Source: Anaerocolumna sp. MB42-C2
GTDB lineage: Bacteria > Bacillota > Clostridia > Lachnospirales > Lachnospiraceae
Reading direction: 5' to 3'
Assembly: GCF_030913705.1 (NCBI RefSeq)
Contig: NZ_CP133190.1
Coordinates: forward strand, 2,170,001 to 2,234,000
DNA length: 64,000 nt
This document shows positions 17,458-25,719 of this stretch, piece by piece. The position numbers were made by a program, and so were the translations under genes. The notes below the pieces were generated by a model. It was not told where the DNA came from. It did not search any database and was given only the letters and a program-made list of their open reading frames with translations. How positions within the stretch are numbered: the stretch's first letter is position 1; each line of letters opens with the position of its first letter.

Positions 17458-18828
17458 TTAATCTACTTTGCTTACCGGCAGGCAGAGCATAACCACGCAG
17501 CCTCCCTCCAAAAGATTTCGAAATTCAGTAGTACCCCCGTGTGCTTTGACGATTTGCCGTACAATGGTTAGCCCCAGGCCATGGTTCTTAAGTTCCGTGG
17601 AGCCTATGGGAGAATTAAGATTATAAATATTTTCCTGGGTAAAACCGGTACCGTTATCAGATACACAGATAGAACAGTTGCCAAAGCCCTTTTCTAAAGT
17701 TACTTTTATCATACAGCCGTTTGGATTGTGACGGACACAGTTGGATATCAGGTTGGACACAGCCCTCCTTAACAGCTCTTCATCACCGTTAACTGTTACC
17801 TTTTGCGCATCATCACTTATAATCACATCAACCAAATATCTATCATCAAGTCCGTTATTTAAGAAATCGGCGGTAACACTGCGCAAAAGCACTGCCGGCA
17901 GAACGGAGGTTTTATGTATCGGCTGCATGTCGTATTCCAGCTTGGAAGCCAGGTTTAAATCACTGACCAGAGTTTTAATCCGTTCGCTTTGCCGACGGAT
18001 AATACAGGCCTGGTCCCGTTTGGACTGCGGCAGTTCCGGATCTTCTTCAAGTTGACTTGCATACCCCATAACAAGAGAAAGCGGTGTGCGAATATCATGG
18101 GATACTCCGGCAATCCAGGTTGTACGGGCATTATCTCTTTTGGTTAATGCGGCCTCTTGTTTCACAAGTTGTTCAGAGGTTTTATTAATTCCGGCAGCAA
18201 GGTCTCCAAGAAGACCGTTCGTAGAAAGCTCCACCGGACGTTTTTCGGCCATGTCCTCAATACCCTTTGCCAGGGGTTTCAGGGAACGGAACAATCGAAG
18301 GCCAAGGAGCAGTGCAAGTAATACCGCGATCAGAGCGTTTAAAAGCAGTATGGCCGGTAACCATTTGAGGGTATTATCCATGACCTTTCGCGGCATTTCA
18401 ATACTATTCTTCCACATGCTTTCTTTTGCACTGCCAAGCACAAACAGACCGTCCGTCCGTCGCCACACATACACCGGATAATCGCTTAAATACCAGCGGG
18501 TAAAGCTAGCAACATCGGAAACGGTATACTTAAGGGGTATATCATCCGGCAGGTTCAGCTTCCAGACCACATTGCCGTCATTGTTAAGCAGCATAGCCCA
18601 TTGATAATGCTTAACAATGGAATCTCTGACACTTCCAGAAAGCATGTAGGTTTCGTTTTCAAACGTCAGGCCATTCGAAAGCTGAGAGATACTGTAATCT
18701 TTTTGTGCGATCCGGCCAGACTGAACCGTCCAGGCGGCCAGCGCCGAAAAATTGACAACAAGCAGGGTCAGCGCAATTCCTGCAGCTGAGAGAACATATC
18801 TACATAATATTTTAATCATATTTTTCAT
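17458..18828 (-). CDS. Sensor histidine kinase of a LanFEG-linked two-component system (CprK-like)
   Basis: 456 residues. A first membrane helix (about 8-32) precedes an extracytoplasmic sensor of about 120 residues (YSISQLSNGLTFENETYMLS), then a second helix (about 155-178) and a HAMP-like linker. The H-box is AGVSHDIRTPLSLVMGYASQ (His about 245), the N-box NLISNCVRHNP and the G-boxes DNGTGFTQENI and HGLGLTIV. It overlaps the upstream response-regulator gene by 17 bases. The pair is divergent from a peptide-resistance ABC transporter, the arrangement of CprK/CprR and related antimicrobial-peptide sensors. Specificity for lantibiotics or cationic peptides is inferred from context. The gene is more GC-rich than most of the window. 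Confidence 0.88.
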   Translation of the reverse strand: MKNMIKILCRYVLSAAGIALTLLVVNFSALAAWTVQSGRIAQKDYSISQLSNGLTFENETYMLSGSVRDSIVKHYQWAMLLNNDGNVVWKLNLPDDIPLKYTVSDVASFTRWYLSDYPVYVWRRTDGLFVLGSAKESMWKNSIEMPRKVMDNTLKWLPAILLLNALIAVLLALLLGLRLFRSLKPLAKGIEDMAEKRPVELSTNGLLGDLAAGINKTSEQLVKQEAALTKRDNARTTWIAGVSHDIRTPLSLVMGYASQLEEDPELPQSKRDQACIIRRQSERIKTLVSDLNLASKLEYDMQPIHKTSVLPAVLLRSVTADFLNNGLDDRYLVDVIISDDAQKVTVNGDEELLRRAVSNLISNCVRHNPNGCMIKVTLEKGFGNCSICVSDNGTGFTQENIYNLNSPIGSTELKNHGLGLTIVRQIVKAHGGTTEFRNLLEGGCVVMLCLPVSKVD

Positions 18829-19543
18829 ATTTTTTCACCCCTGTCAGCTTATAGCCAAGACCCCGTACGGTTAGCAGGTACCGGGGCGCTGACGGGTCCG
18901 GTTCTATCTTCTCACGAAGGCGGCGGATGTGGACCATCAGTGTGTTTTCATAACCGTACAGATCATCTCCCCAGGCCGCGCGGCACAATCGGTCACCGGT
19001 TACGATGTTACCGCTGTTATCATACAACTCTTCAAGAAGCGCAAACTCCTTAGCAGTCAGTGAATACTGCCCGGTCGTATTAGTAACCATTCCGCTGTTT
19101 AAGTTAATCTCGCTTTCACCCAGATAGAAAACCGGTTTTTCCGCATTCTTTAAAACGACAGGAAAATAAGCACGGTTTAGGACGGCTTTCAACCGCAGTA
19201 TTAGTTCCCGCGGCAGGAACGGTTTCGTGATATAGTCGTCCGCACCGAGACCAAGACCGAGCAGACGATTTTCATCCTCGTCCCTTGCTGACAGAAACAA
19301 AACCGGTACGAAAGAACTCTCCCGGAATTCCCGCATCAGAGAAAACCCGTCTCCATCCGGCAGACATACATCCAGTATTACGCTTTCCGGTTTTGCTTTG
19401 GTAAAAATTTGCCGCGCTTCTTTGCAGTCAGCGGCACAATAGACTTTAATAAAGCCTTCCCGTTTTAGTATTTCCATAAGCATTCTGCGTAGTTCGGGCT
19501 CATCGTCCACGATCAGCAGTTTGCTGTCTAATATATTCTTCAT
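18812..19543 (-). CDS. OmpR-family response regulator (CprR-like)
   Basis: 243 residues from the ATG at 19543, with GGTGAT upstream; the longer frame begins at a GTG with no better site. The receiver has LLIVDDEPELRRML, phosphoacceptor Asp in VILDVCLPDGDG and Lys in DDYITKPF. The C-terminal winged helix has SLTAKEFALLEEL and ENTLMVHIRRLREKIE. It would be phosphorylated by the kinase encoded immediately downstream (17-base overlap) and activate the divergent ABC transporter promoter and probably its own. A conspicuous palindrome in the shared intergenic region is a candidate site. Confidence 0.92.
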   Translation of the reverse strand: MKNILDSKLLIVDDEPELRRMLMEILKREGFIKVYCAADCKEARQIFTKAKPESVILDVCLPDGDGFSLMREFRESSFVPVLFLSARDEDENRLLGLGLGADDYITKPFLPRELILRLKAVLNRAYFPVVLKNAEKPVFYLGESEINLNSGMVTNTTGQYSLTAKEFALLEELYDNSGNIVTGDRLCRAAWGDDLYGYENTLMVHIRRLREKIEPDPSAPRYLLTVRGLGYKLTGVKKYEKYD

Positions 19544-19710
19544 AGTAATCACCACGTTAATTATAACACAGAACCCGGATGATTTGGACTCTATCTATAA
19601 AGTTTAAGGTAAATGTAAGCTTAGCTACAGGTTCATTTAAGACTATTCTGTTATGATGGTTTCAAGCCAGATTGCTTATAGAGTGATTGCAAAACAATAT
19701 AGCTATCTAA

Positions 19711-19746
19711 ATATTCCATAAAATTCGTATGAATTGCATGGAATAT
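19711..19746. promoter_or_regulatory. 36-base palindrome in the divergent regulatory region of the peptide-resistance block
   Basis: ATATTCCAT at 19711-19719 is mirrored by ATGGAATAT at 19738-19746. The inner pair AATTC/GAATT flanks a GTAT centre. A candidate -10 (TATGAT, 19652-19657) with no recognisable -35 lies about 55 bases upstream. The palindrome sits between it and the transporter start at 19812, so it would be in the 5' untranslated RNA or act as an operator. Confidence 0.45.
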
Positions 19747-19811
19747 AAATACAAGTTTTGAGTTTCGCAATTGTTTATGATTGCAACAACCAATGAAAGG
19801 AGGACATAAAA

Positions 19812-20726
19812 ATGTCCGAAATTATTACAACTACCGGCCTGTGTAAGCAGTACGGCAGAGTTTTAAGAGTGAAAGATCTGGATCTTATGGTACCGGAGGG
19901 TGTAGTCTATGGTTTTCTCGGACCCAACGGAGCAGGTAAGTCCACTACAATGAAAATGATATTGGGTCTTGCAAAACCAACAGCAGGGACGATCAAAGTA
20001 TTCGGAAGACCGGTTGACAGCAAAAACAGGCTTTTAATCTTAAAAAGTATCGGCTCCCTGATTGAATCACCCAGTTACTACGGACATCTGACCGGTACTG
20101 AAAATCTGCGGATTCTCTGCACGTTGAAAGGTGTACCAGAAAAAGATATAAACAGAGTATTACATACTGTCCGGCTGGAAAACCAGAAAGAAAAAAAGGT
20201 CTCGCAGTACTCAATGGGTATGAAGCAGCGCCTGGGACTGGCTTGTGCGCTCCTGGGAACTCCAAAGCTTCTGATTCTCGACGAACCGACCAATGGACTT
20301 GATCCTGCAGGTATTCAGGAAATGCGTGAATTGATAAACTCATTGCCGAAACAGTTCGGCATAACGGTGATGGTATCAAGCCATCTATTAAGCGAAATCG
20401 ACCAGATCGCCACACATGTGGGAATTATAAACAGCGGCGAGCTTGTTTTTCAGGATAGTATGTCGAAACTTCACGAAAAGAGCAGACACCGCATGGCTGT
20501 GCGGACTCTGAATAATGGGGCGGCGGTAAAAATACTAAGCGGGCAGGGCATCTCCTGTCAAATGGAGGAAGATTTTATTATGCTGCCCAAGCTTTCCGAC
20601 AATGCACTTGCCGGTTATATTAACTGTCTTTTTGAGAAAAATATCGGTGTGGTGCGAATAGAGGAACGGCGCAAAAGTCTCGAGGATATCTTCCTTGAGC
20701 TGACCGGAACGGCGGTGAGCTTATGA
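19812..20726 (+). CDS. Lantibiotic-protection ABC transporter ATPase (LanF/BcrA type)
   Basis: 304 residues. Walker A is GPNGAGKSTT (about 39), with Q-loop SLIESPSYYGHLTG, signature YSMGMKQRLGLACALLG and Walker B LLILDEPTNGLDP. A C-terminal extension of about 90 residues is typical of BcrA/LanF ATPases. It would power a transporter that removes lantibiotics or similar peptides from the membrane. AAAGGAGGACATAAAAATG gives a strong binding site, and the stop overlaps the next gene's ATG by four bases. Three genes follow the LanF-E-G order, without any lantibiotic precursor or modification gene nearby, so it is probably a stand-alone resistance module. Confidence 0.92.
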   Translation: MSEIITTTGLCKQYGRVLRVKDLDLMVPEGVVYGFLGPNGAGKSTTMKMILGLAKPTAGTIKVFGRPVDSKNRLLILKSIGSLIESPSYYGHLTGTENLRILCTLKGVPEKDINRVLHTVRLENQKEKKVSQYSMGMKQRLGLACALLGTPKLLILDEPTNGLDPAGIQEMRELINSLPKQFGITVMVSSHLLSEIDQIATHVGIINSGELVFQDSMSKLHEKSRHRMAVRTLNNGAAVKILSGQGISCQMEEDFIMLPKLSDNALAGYINCLFEKNIGVVRIEERRKSLEDIFLELTGTAVSL

Positions 20727-21475
20727 TAAAGGCAGTTACCGTAGAATTTCAGAAAATCAGGCATAAACGAGTATGGGTTATTGTTGCCGCACTGATCTTT
20801 GTACAGATGTTGTGGTCTTTATGGTGGATTCGAAGAATAGATGAGCATGGTCTTTCCCAGGGCTGGATGCATTTTCTTTATCAACTGCCGTTACTAAACT
20901 CTATCATGATGCCGGTTATCGCAGCAGTAGTGGCATCCCGGCTCTGTGATATGGAACATAAGGGGCAGACCTTTAAACTCCTGAGCACCGTAATGCCGAC
21001 CCGGCGTTTATTTACCGCCAAGTTTTTATGCGGAGCACTGTATATGCTTGCTGTAGTTCTCTTACAGCTTATTGTTATACTTGCTGTAGGACGATTTGCC
21101 GGATTTAAAGGAAATCCTCCCACCGATAAATTATTCTATTATCTGCTCTTTACAACGGCTGTAAATTTAACACTCCTTTTACTGCAGCAGGTCTTATCAC
21201 TCTTATTTAGAAACCAGATGATTTCCCTTACTGTGGGTATTATCGGCAGTTTTGCCGGTCTCTTTATTATGTTCTTTCCACAGAATCTTGAACGGCTTAT
21301 GCTTTGGGGGTATTACGGTGTATTGATGCTTGTAGGACTGAATTGGGACAGAGCCACACGTATCACTGATTTTTACTATATGCCTGTTGACTGGGGCGGT
21401 TTTATTTCCCTGATTGTCATGTTCTTAATCATTTATATAATTGGTCGCGAGCTTTTTGCACGAAAGGAGATATGA
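20723..21475 (+). CDS. Lantibiotic-protection ABC transporter permease (LanE/MutE type)
   Basis: 250 residues with six predicted membrane helices and the LanE/EpiE pattern: VEFQKIRHKRVWVIVAALIF at the start, a helix pair around LLNSIMMPVIAAVVASRLCD, and the cytosolic loop EHKGQTFKLLSTVMPTRRLF. It overlaps the ATPase gene (ATGA) and is followed three bases later by the second permease. The two permeases plus two ATPase subunits would form the LanFEG complex. The central MEHKGQTFK segment is typical of permeases of this group. Confidence 0.88.
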   Translation: MIKAVTVEFQKIRHKRVWVIVAALIFVQMLWSLWWIRRIDEHGLSQGWMHFLYQLPLLNSIMMPVIAAVVASRLCDMEHKGQTFKLLSTVMPTRRLFTAKFLCGALYMLAVVLLQLIVILAVGRFAGFKGNPPTDKLFYYLLFTTAVNLTLLLLQQVLSLLFRNQMISLTVGIIGSFAGLFIMFFPQNLERLMLWGYYGVLMLVGLNWDRATRITDFYYMPVDWGGFISLIVMFLIIYIIGRELFARKEI

Positions 21476-21478
21476 AAT

Positions 21479-22213
21479 ATGTTTATCAGAACGTTTAGAG
21501 CCGAACGGATGAAACTTCATCATAGTCCGGTCTGGCTTGCCTTTTTTATACTTCCCATTCTGCCTGCCGTAATGGGAACTTTTAATTATCAGCAGAATGT
21601 GGATATCCTTAAGGATCAGTGGTACAGCCTGTGGACCCAGCACACTCTTTTCACCTGTTATTTTTTCCTGCCTGCCATAATTGGCGTCTATTGTTCTTAT
21701 CTATGCCGCCTGGAACATATGAACCATAACTGGAATACGGTTATGACGGCTCCTGTGTCTGTCCACTATCTCTATATTGCTAAGCTTACTGTTGCTTCCG
21801 TTATGGTACTTCTAACACAGGTTTGGATTGGTCTGCTGTTTGTAATTTCCGGAAAACTCTGTCGGTTAACTTCGCCTATTCCAAAGGAACTTGCGATTTG
21901 GCTCCTATGTGGTACCGTCAGCGGTATTGTAATCTGCGCCGTCCAGCTCTGTGTCTCACTTGTAATCCGCAGCTTCGCCGTTCCGGTCGGCATCGCGATG
22001 ATCGGCGGGGTAGCCGGACTGGCAGCTTTTGCAAAGGGATATGGTGTCTGGTTTCCATATTCCCTGCTAAGCCTCGGGATGCGCGCTAATCAGCCCGGCG
22101 GCCCAATGCAGTGTAGTACAGGACAATTTGTCATAAACAGTCTGCTCTATCTGGCTGTCTGTATCTGTTTTAGCGTGGTTTGGTTGAAGAAACGCGATGT
22201 GGTGGCGGGTTGA
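21479..22213 (+). CDS. Lantibiotic-protection ABC transporter permease (LanG/MutG type)
   Basis: 244 residues with six predicted membrane helices, starting FRAERMKLHHSPVWLAFFIL as LanG/MutG proteins do, with the conserved loop LEHMNHNWNTVMTAPVSVHY. It is the third gene of the LanFEG set and starts three bases after the LanE stop, with GGAGAT upstream. It ends within a GC-rich hairpin that may terminate the transcript. G+C is noticeably higher than in the polysaccharide genes that follow. Confidence 0.88.
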   Translation: MFIRTFRAERMKLHHSPVWLAFFILPILPAVMGTFNYQQNVDILKDQWYSLWTQHTLFTCYFFLPAIIGVYCSYLCRLEHMNHNWNTVMTAPVSVHYLYIAKLTVASVMVLLTQVWIGLLFVISGKLCRLTSPIPKELAIWLLCGTVSGIVICAVQLCVSLVIRSFAVPVGIAMIGGVAGLAAFAKGYGVWFPYSLLSLGMRANQPGGPMQCSTGQFVINSLLYLAVCICFSVVWLKKRDVVAG

Positions 22214-22230
22214 TTTGGTAAATCAACCCG
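22206..22230 (+). terminator. Perfect hairpin spanning the stop codon of the LanG gene
   Basis: An 11-bp perfect stem (CGGGTTGATTT, loop GGT, AAATCAACCCG) contains the TGA stop. No U-run follows, so it may be a weak terminator or protect the 3' end of the transcript. Confidence 0.45.
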
Positions 22231-22519
22231 TTCATATGATAAGGCGTTTGACCGTAGATTTTGGTTTTAAATATACAATAGCATTATGCTCTACCGAATT
22301 TACTTGATCTGTTAATTTTATTTTTTATAAAAATAATAAATTCACCACTATTCTCCTCACACTCTATAAAAATTATCAACATATAGGTAATAAATAGTTA
22401 TACCCTCATATATAGAATTTATCATTTCTATTTTTTACTATGGCCTATTACTATACATTCCTAATTTTGATTAACTAATCCAATTGATTAATTTTATTTT
22501 CCTTTCCAATCTATATATA
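22231..22519. other. A/T-rich gap between resistance block and polysaccharide cluster
   Basis: About 290 bases between convergent genes. No reading frame with a binding site and no clear intrinsic terminator for the long minus-strand operon was seen. GATTAACTAATC near 22470-22481 is only a short palindrome. Confidence 0.5.
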
Positions 22520-23311
22520 TTATGGACTATATTTATGAAAGGCATTATTGAATAATATTTTTATCAACAACATGTTTCCTTTTATTGGGCTAATCTTTGT
22601 CGGAGTTTTTTCTTTTTTGGGATAGAACCGGCTTACTGGTACTTCACATGCTTTCATCTTTAATTGAGATGCTCTAACAGATAGATATGCCAATAATTCA
22701 TATGTTACAAAAATATCACGAAATGGCTGCACATTAGGATGTTCAAGATATCGTTTTGAATGAGCCCTATATGCATTAGTTGTATCAGTAAAAACTTTTC
22801 CTGCAGTTAGAGATATAATAGGGGCATGTATTAACCGAACAGAAATCAATCTTAACAAAGGTGTATTTATCGCTTTCCCACCTTTAATAAACCGTGATCC
22901 TTGTACAAAATCATAACCTGAATCCAACTTTTCAATGAATTTAGTAACATCCTCAATACTATCTTTATTATTTCCGTCAATAGTAACAACTCCTTCATAA
23001 CCCCTATGTAAGGCCCACCATATGCCCATTCTTAACTGAGCGCCTTGTTTTCCATCATCCTTTTTTACTAATAAAGTATTTACCCCTAATGCTATTAATT
23101 GATCTTTATTTGTACTACCATCTGTAGAATCACCATCGCATATAATGATATCAATACTTTTATCTATACCATACTTTTTTGCTCTCAGAAGTTCTTTTTT
23201 TATTCTTTCTCCCTCATTAATGATAGGAATGCATAAACAGTATTTCGTCTTTTTAGGTTCAAATTCTATGCATTTAAATCTTGGCACACCTTCTAATCCC
23301 TCATAAATCAT
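22520..23311 (-). CDS. GT2 family glycosyltransferase, dolichol-phosphate mannose synthase-like
   Basis: 263 residues, soluble. GT-A fold with YCLCIPIINEGERIKKELLR, DIIICDGDSTDGSTNKDQL, the donor-site motif VTIDGNNKDSIEDV and VQGSRFIKGG. This is the DPM1-like branch that usually moves a sugar from a nucleotide donor to a polyprenyl phosphate on the cytosolic face. There are no C-terminal membrane helices, unlike the second such enzyme at 25720. It is the last gene of the minus-strand polysaccharide run and follows the isomerase-like gene without a gap. Donor and acceptor cannot be told from sequence. Confidence 0.8.
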   Translation of the reverse strand: MIYEGLEGVPRFKCIEFEPKKTKYCLCIPIINEGERIKKELLRAKKYGIDKSIDIIICDGDSTDGSTNKDQLIALGVNTLLVKKDDGKQGAQLRMGIWWALHRGYEGVVTIDGNNKDSIEDVTKFIEKLDSGYDFVQGSRFIKGGKAINTPLLRLISVRLIHAPIISLTAGKVFTDTTNAYRAHSKRYLEHPNVQPFRDIFVTYELLAYLSVRASQLKMKACEVPVSRFYPKKEKTPTKISPIKGNMLLIKILFNNAFHKYSP

Positions 23312-24100
23312 TTACCTGATCACCTCTTTTACATAATTTATTGTATCCATTACAATATTTATATCCTTAGGATTCTTCATTTCTATAGAAACATAATGGC
23401 TATAGTTATATTTTTTTAATAGATTATTTAGTTGTAAATGCATTTCACGCTTTTCAATTCTTTCTAGATAAGGTTCACTAATATGTATATGATTTATAAA
23501 ATTAATATCTAGCAAAATATCTTCTAACGACTCATTATTCCATATAACAGTTCCTAAGTCCAAGTTTAACAAAAGACCTTTGGAATTTATTTTTTTAATA
23601 AAATCAAATGTTTCTTTTGTACTATTCATAAAATTAGTATTGTAAATTTCCGGATTTGGTTCTAATGCAATTACTACTCCTGAATCATATGCTATCTTCC
23701 CTAAGTTATAAAAAAACTCTAAAGCAATACTCATTTGATCATTACTATTAATTGTACGATTTTTTGGTGAGCCAAACACTAAATTGGTGCATCCAATTGC
23801 TGCAGCATAATCCACTGCTTTTTTTGTATAATCAATTAATATATTTCTCTCTTCCTTTGTTCCAAAGATTCTTTCGTTTCTGCCATACCAAATTGATTGC
23901 ATAGATGAGACATTTAGATTATATTTCTCTTTTATATGTTTAATTTTTTCAAGAGCAATCTTCGTATTATCATACGGATTTTCAGCAACTAATCTTGATG
24001 GCGCTATTTCTATTGCTTGATAGTTAGATTTATTCAAATATTCGTATATAGTTTCATCTTGCGTATTATCCCAAGCTATATTAGAAATAGATAGCATCAT
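23312..24100 (-). CDS. Sugar phosphate isomerase/epimerase-like TIM-barrel protein
   Basis: 262 residues of the AP_endonuc_2 / xylose-isomerase-like superfamily. Likely metal ligands are Glu in VIALEPNPEIY, Asp in LLLNLDLGTV, His in NHIHISEP and the final Glu in YVSIEMKNP, in the usual order. Family members isomerise or epimerise sugars, or act on keto-sugars, with a divalent metal. Its presence in a polysaccharide operon is unusual. It overlaps the SDR gene upstream by four bases (ATGA) and abuts the GT2 gene downstream, suggesting these products work together on an unusual sugar donor. Confidence 0.78.
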   Translation of the reverse strand: MMLSISNIAWDNTQDETIYEYLNKSNYQAIEIAPSRLVAENPYDNTKIALEKIKHIKEKYNLNVSSMQSIWYGRNERIFGTKEERNILIDYTKKAVDYAAAIGCTNLVFGSPKNRTINSNDQMSIALEFFYNLGKIAYDSGVVIALEPNPEIYNTNFMNSTKETFDFIKKINSKGLLLNLDLGTVIWNNESLEDILLDINFINHIHISEPYLERIEKREMHLQLNNLLKKYNYSHYVSIEMKNPKDINIVMDTINYVKEVIR

Positions 24101-25020
24101 ATATTTTCCTCCACAAAGAGTTTAATATCTTCTAGTACTTTTTCTTTTGAAAATATATATCCGGTTTTTCCCCTAAAAAGAGCTTCGTATTTAGTCTTAA
24201 AATCATAATTGGGAATTATACTGCTGATTTGATTTACGAAATTATTTCCGGTAATATATTTATATATCTCATTGATTGATACTGGCTCAGTTGCTAAATT
24301 AAGACTTTTAATATTTTCTTTCAATGCTATAGAAATATGCTCCCATAAAAAATTCAAATTATAAAATTGAAATTTACCTCTGCTGTCAGTAAAATTAAGA
24401 GCGGAAAACCCTATCTTTTCAAAATAATCTTTTAAGATTATACATTCTTCATTAGATAGATCTTTACATTTAAAAAAACCATTATTTTGATTAATATAAT
24501 AATTATCAATCACTGAATTAATACTACGAAGTTCATTATACTTCTCTTCTTTTAACAAATTAGGAATTTTATGAATCATATCGTAAATAAAATTCTTTTT
24601 TATGTTATCTCCAAATAACCCTGGAAGCCTAATTATCAATGAGTTTTCATATTCATTCTCAATCCATTTTTCTAAATAAAAACGATTTAACCCATAAGGT
24701 TGTAAATTTTTTATATCTATCACTGTATCTTCATCCACATTAACTGGCATTTTATATACATCAATTGTTGAAATTAAAACTACCTTTTTTGCTCTTATTT
24801 TTTTTATGTTTTCAAATGCTTCCTCAACCAACTTATAATCTTGATCCGGATATTGATTAGCTAAATATTTTTCAGCTCTTACACCAGAATAAATAAGTAA
24901 ATCAGGCTGAGTGTCATAAGCAGATTCTATATTTTTTGAATTATATAAATATGTAAAATTATTTTTTTGAGCGATATTTGATCCAACAAATCCTGTATAC
25001 CCCACTAAACTTGTTATCAT
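24097..25020 (-). CDS. NAD-dependent epimerase/dehydratase-like SDR protein with Arg in place of the catalytic Lys
   Basis: 307 residues. The N-terminal Rossmann motif is LVGYTGFVGSN, and the Ser/Thr strand is VVLISTIDVYKMP. The catalytic motif normally YxxxK reads YGLNR (about residue 152). The C-terminal substrate domain is less conserved. Extended SDR enzymes modify nucleotide sugars. The Arg may preserve function, as some related proteins with YGxxR seem to exist, but activity is uncertain. GGAGG precedes the ATG. The gene lies between the small flippase-like genes and the isomerase-like gene and overlaps the latter. Confidence 0.72.
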   Translation of the reverse strand: MITSLVGYTGFVGSNIAQKNNFTYLYNSKNIESAYDTQPDLLIYSGVRAEKYLANQYPDQDYKLVEEAFENIKKIRAKKVVLISTIDVYKMPVNVDEDTVIDIKNLQPYGLNRFYLEKWIENEYENSLIIRLPGLFGDNIKKNFIYDMIHKIPNLLKEEKYNELRSINSVIDNYYINQNNGFFKCKDLSNEECIILKDYFEKIGFSALNFTDSRGKFQFYNLNFLWEHISIALKENIKSLNLATEPVSINEIYKYITGNNFVNQISSIIPNYDFKTKYEALFRGKTGYIFSKEKVLEDIKLFVEENI

Positions 25021-25047
25021 TTAATTCCTCCATATTTAATTTTCTAA

Positions 25048-25374
25048 TCACATTACAATACACAACGCTCCAATGATAATTAAAAATATACCTGTTATCT
25101 TCTTTTTACTAATTCTCTCACCTAACTTTTTAAATGATATAAACATTGTCCAAATATATGTTATTGATGTTAATGGAAGTACAATTGAATAATCCATAAA
25201 TCTTAATATGTATATATTGATCAAGGCTGACAATAAATAAAGTATTGCTCCAAAATAAAAATATCTGCAACTTAGAAGCATTATTAAACTTTCCGATGAT
25301 GATGCTCTTTTTAAGCAATATCCAGCTAATGCACCTATAAAAGTCATAATAATTAATAATATAAAATTTACCAT
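25048..25374 (-). CDS. Small EamA/EmrE-like membrane protein (flippase subunit 2)
   Basis: 108 residues, almost all in four hydrophobic helices, with LSALINIYILRFMDYSIVLP and a basic end FKKLGERISKKK before the last helix. The pattern matches SMR/EamA half-size proteins such as ArnE/ArnF, which move undecaprenyl-phosphate-linked sugars across the membrane as heterodimers. It starts on the base after the stop codon of a paralogous gene, as expected for an obligate pair. The flippase role is inferred from this pairing and the neighbouring GT2 enzyme. Confidence 0.75.
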   Translation of the reverse strand: MVNFILLIIMTFIGALAGYCLKRASSSESLIMLLSCRYFYFGAILYLLSALINIYILRFMDYSIVLPLTSITYIWTMFISFKKLGERISKKKITGIFLIIIGALCIVM

Positions 25375-25713
25375 CTATTCATCGCCTCCAACAATAAAGA
25401 AAACCCCACAAATAATAACTATAATCCCTAATAGTTTAGCAGGATGAATTGATTCATTTAATATAACTACTCCAAAAAAAATACTAATTACATAATTAAG
25501 GCTAAGAATAGGTTGTAAGACAGAAAGGCTTCCATATCTATAGGCTATTATCATAATTATTGCCCCGATACCATATAATACAAATCCAATTAACAAAAAA
25601 AGCATACCATATTTTGATGATAGTTTCCATAATAACTGTCCTAAGCAGACACATATGGAAGAAATTATCATCAATAAAATTCCATATTTATTCTTTTTTA
25701 TTGATTCAATCAT
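25375..25713 (-). CDS. Small EamA/EmrE-like membrane protein (flippase subunit 1)
   Basis: 112 residues with four hydrophobic helices, including GQLLWKLSSKYGMLFLLIGF, SLSVLQPILSLNYVISIFFG and NESIHPAKLLGIIVIICG. The last motifs are typical of ArnE/ArnF/EmrE-like transporters, where a membrane Glu and helix 3 define the pathway. It is immediately followed by its partner and preceded by a membrane-anchored GT2 gene six bases upstream. The three fit a synthase-plus-flippase unit for an undecaprenyl-phosphate sugar. Confidence 0.75.
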   Translation of the reverse strand: MIESIKKNKYGILLMIISSICVCLGQLLWKLSSKYGMLFLLIGFVLYGIGAIIMIIAYRYGSLSVLQPILSLNYVISIFFGVVILNESIHPAKLLGIIVIICGVFFIVGGDE

Positions 25714-25719
25714 TTTTCG

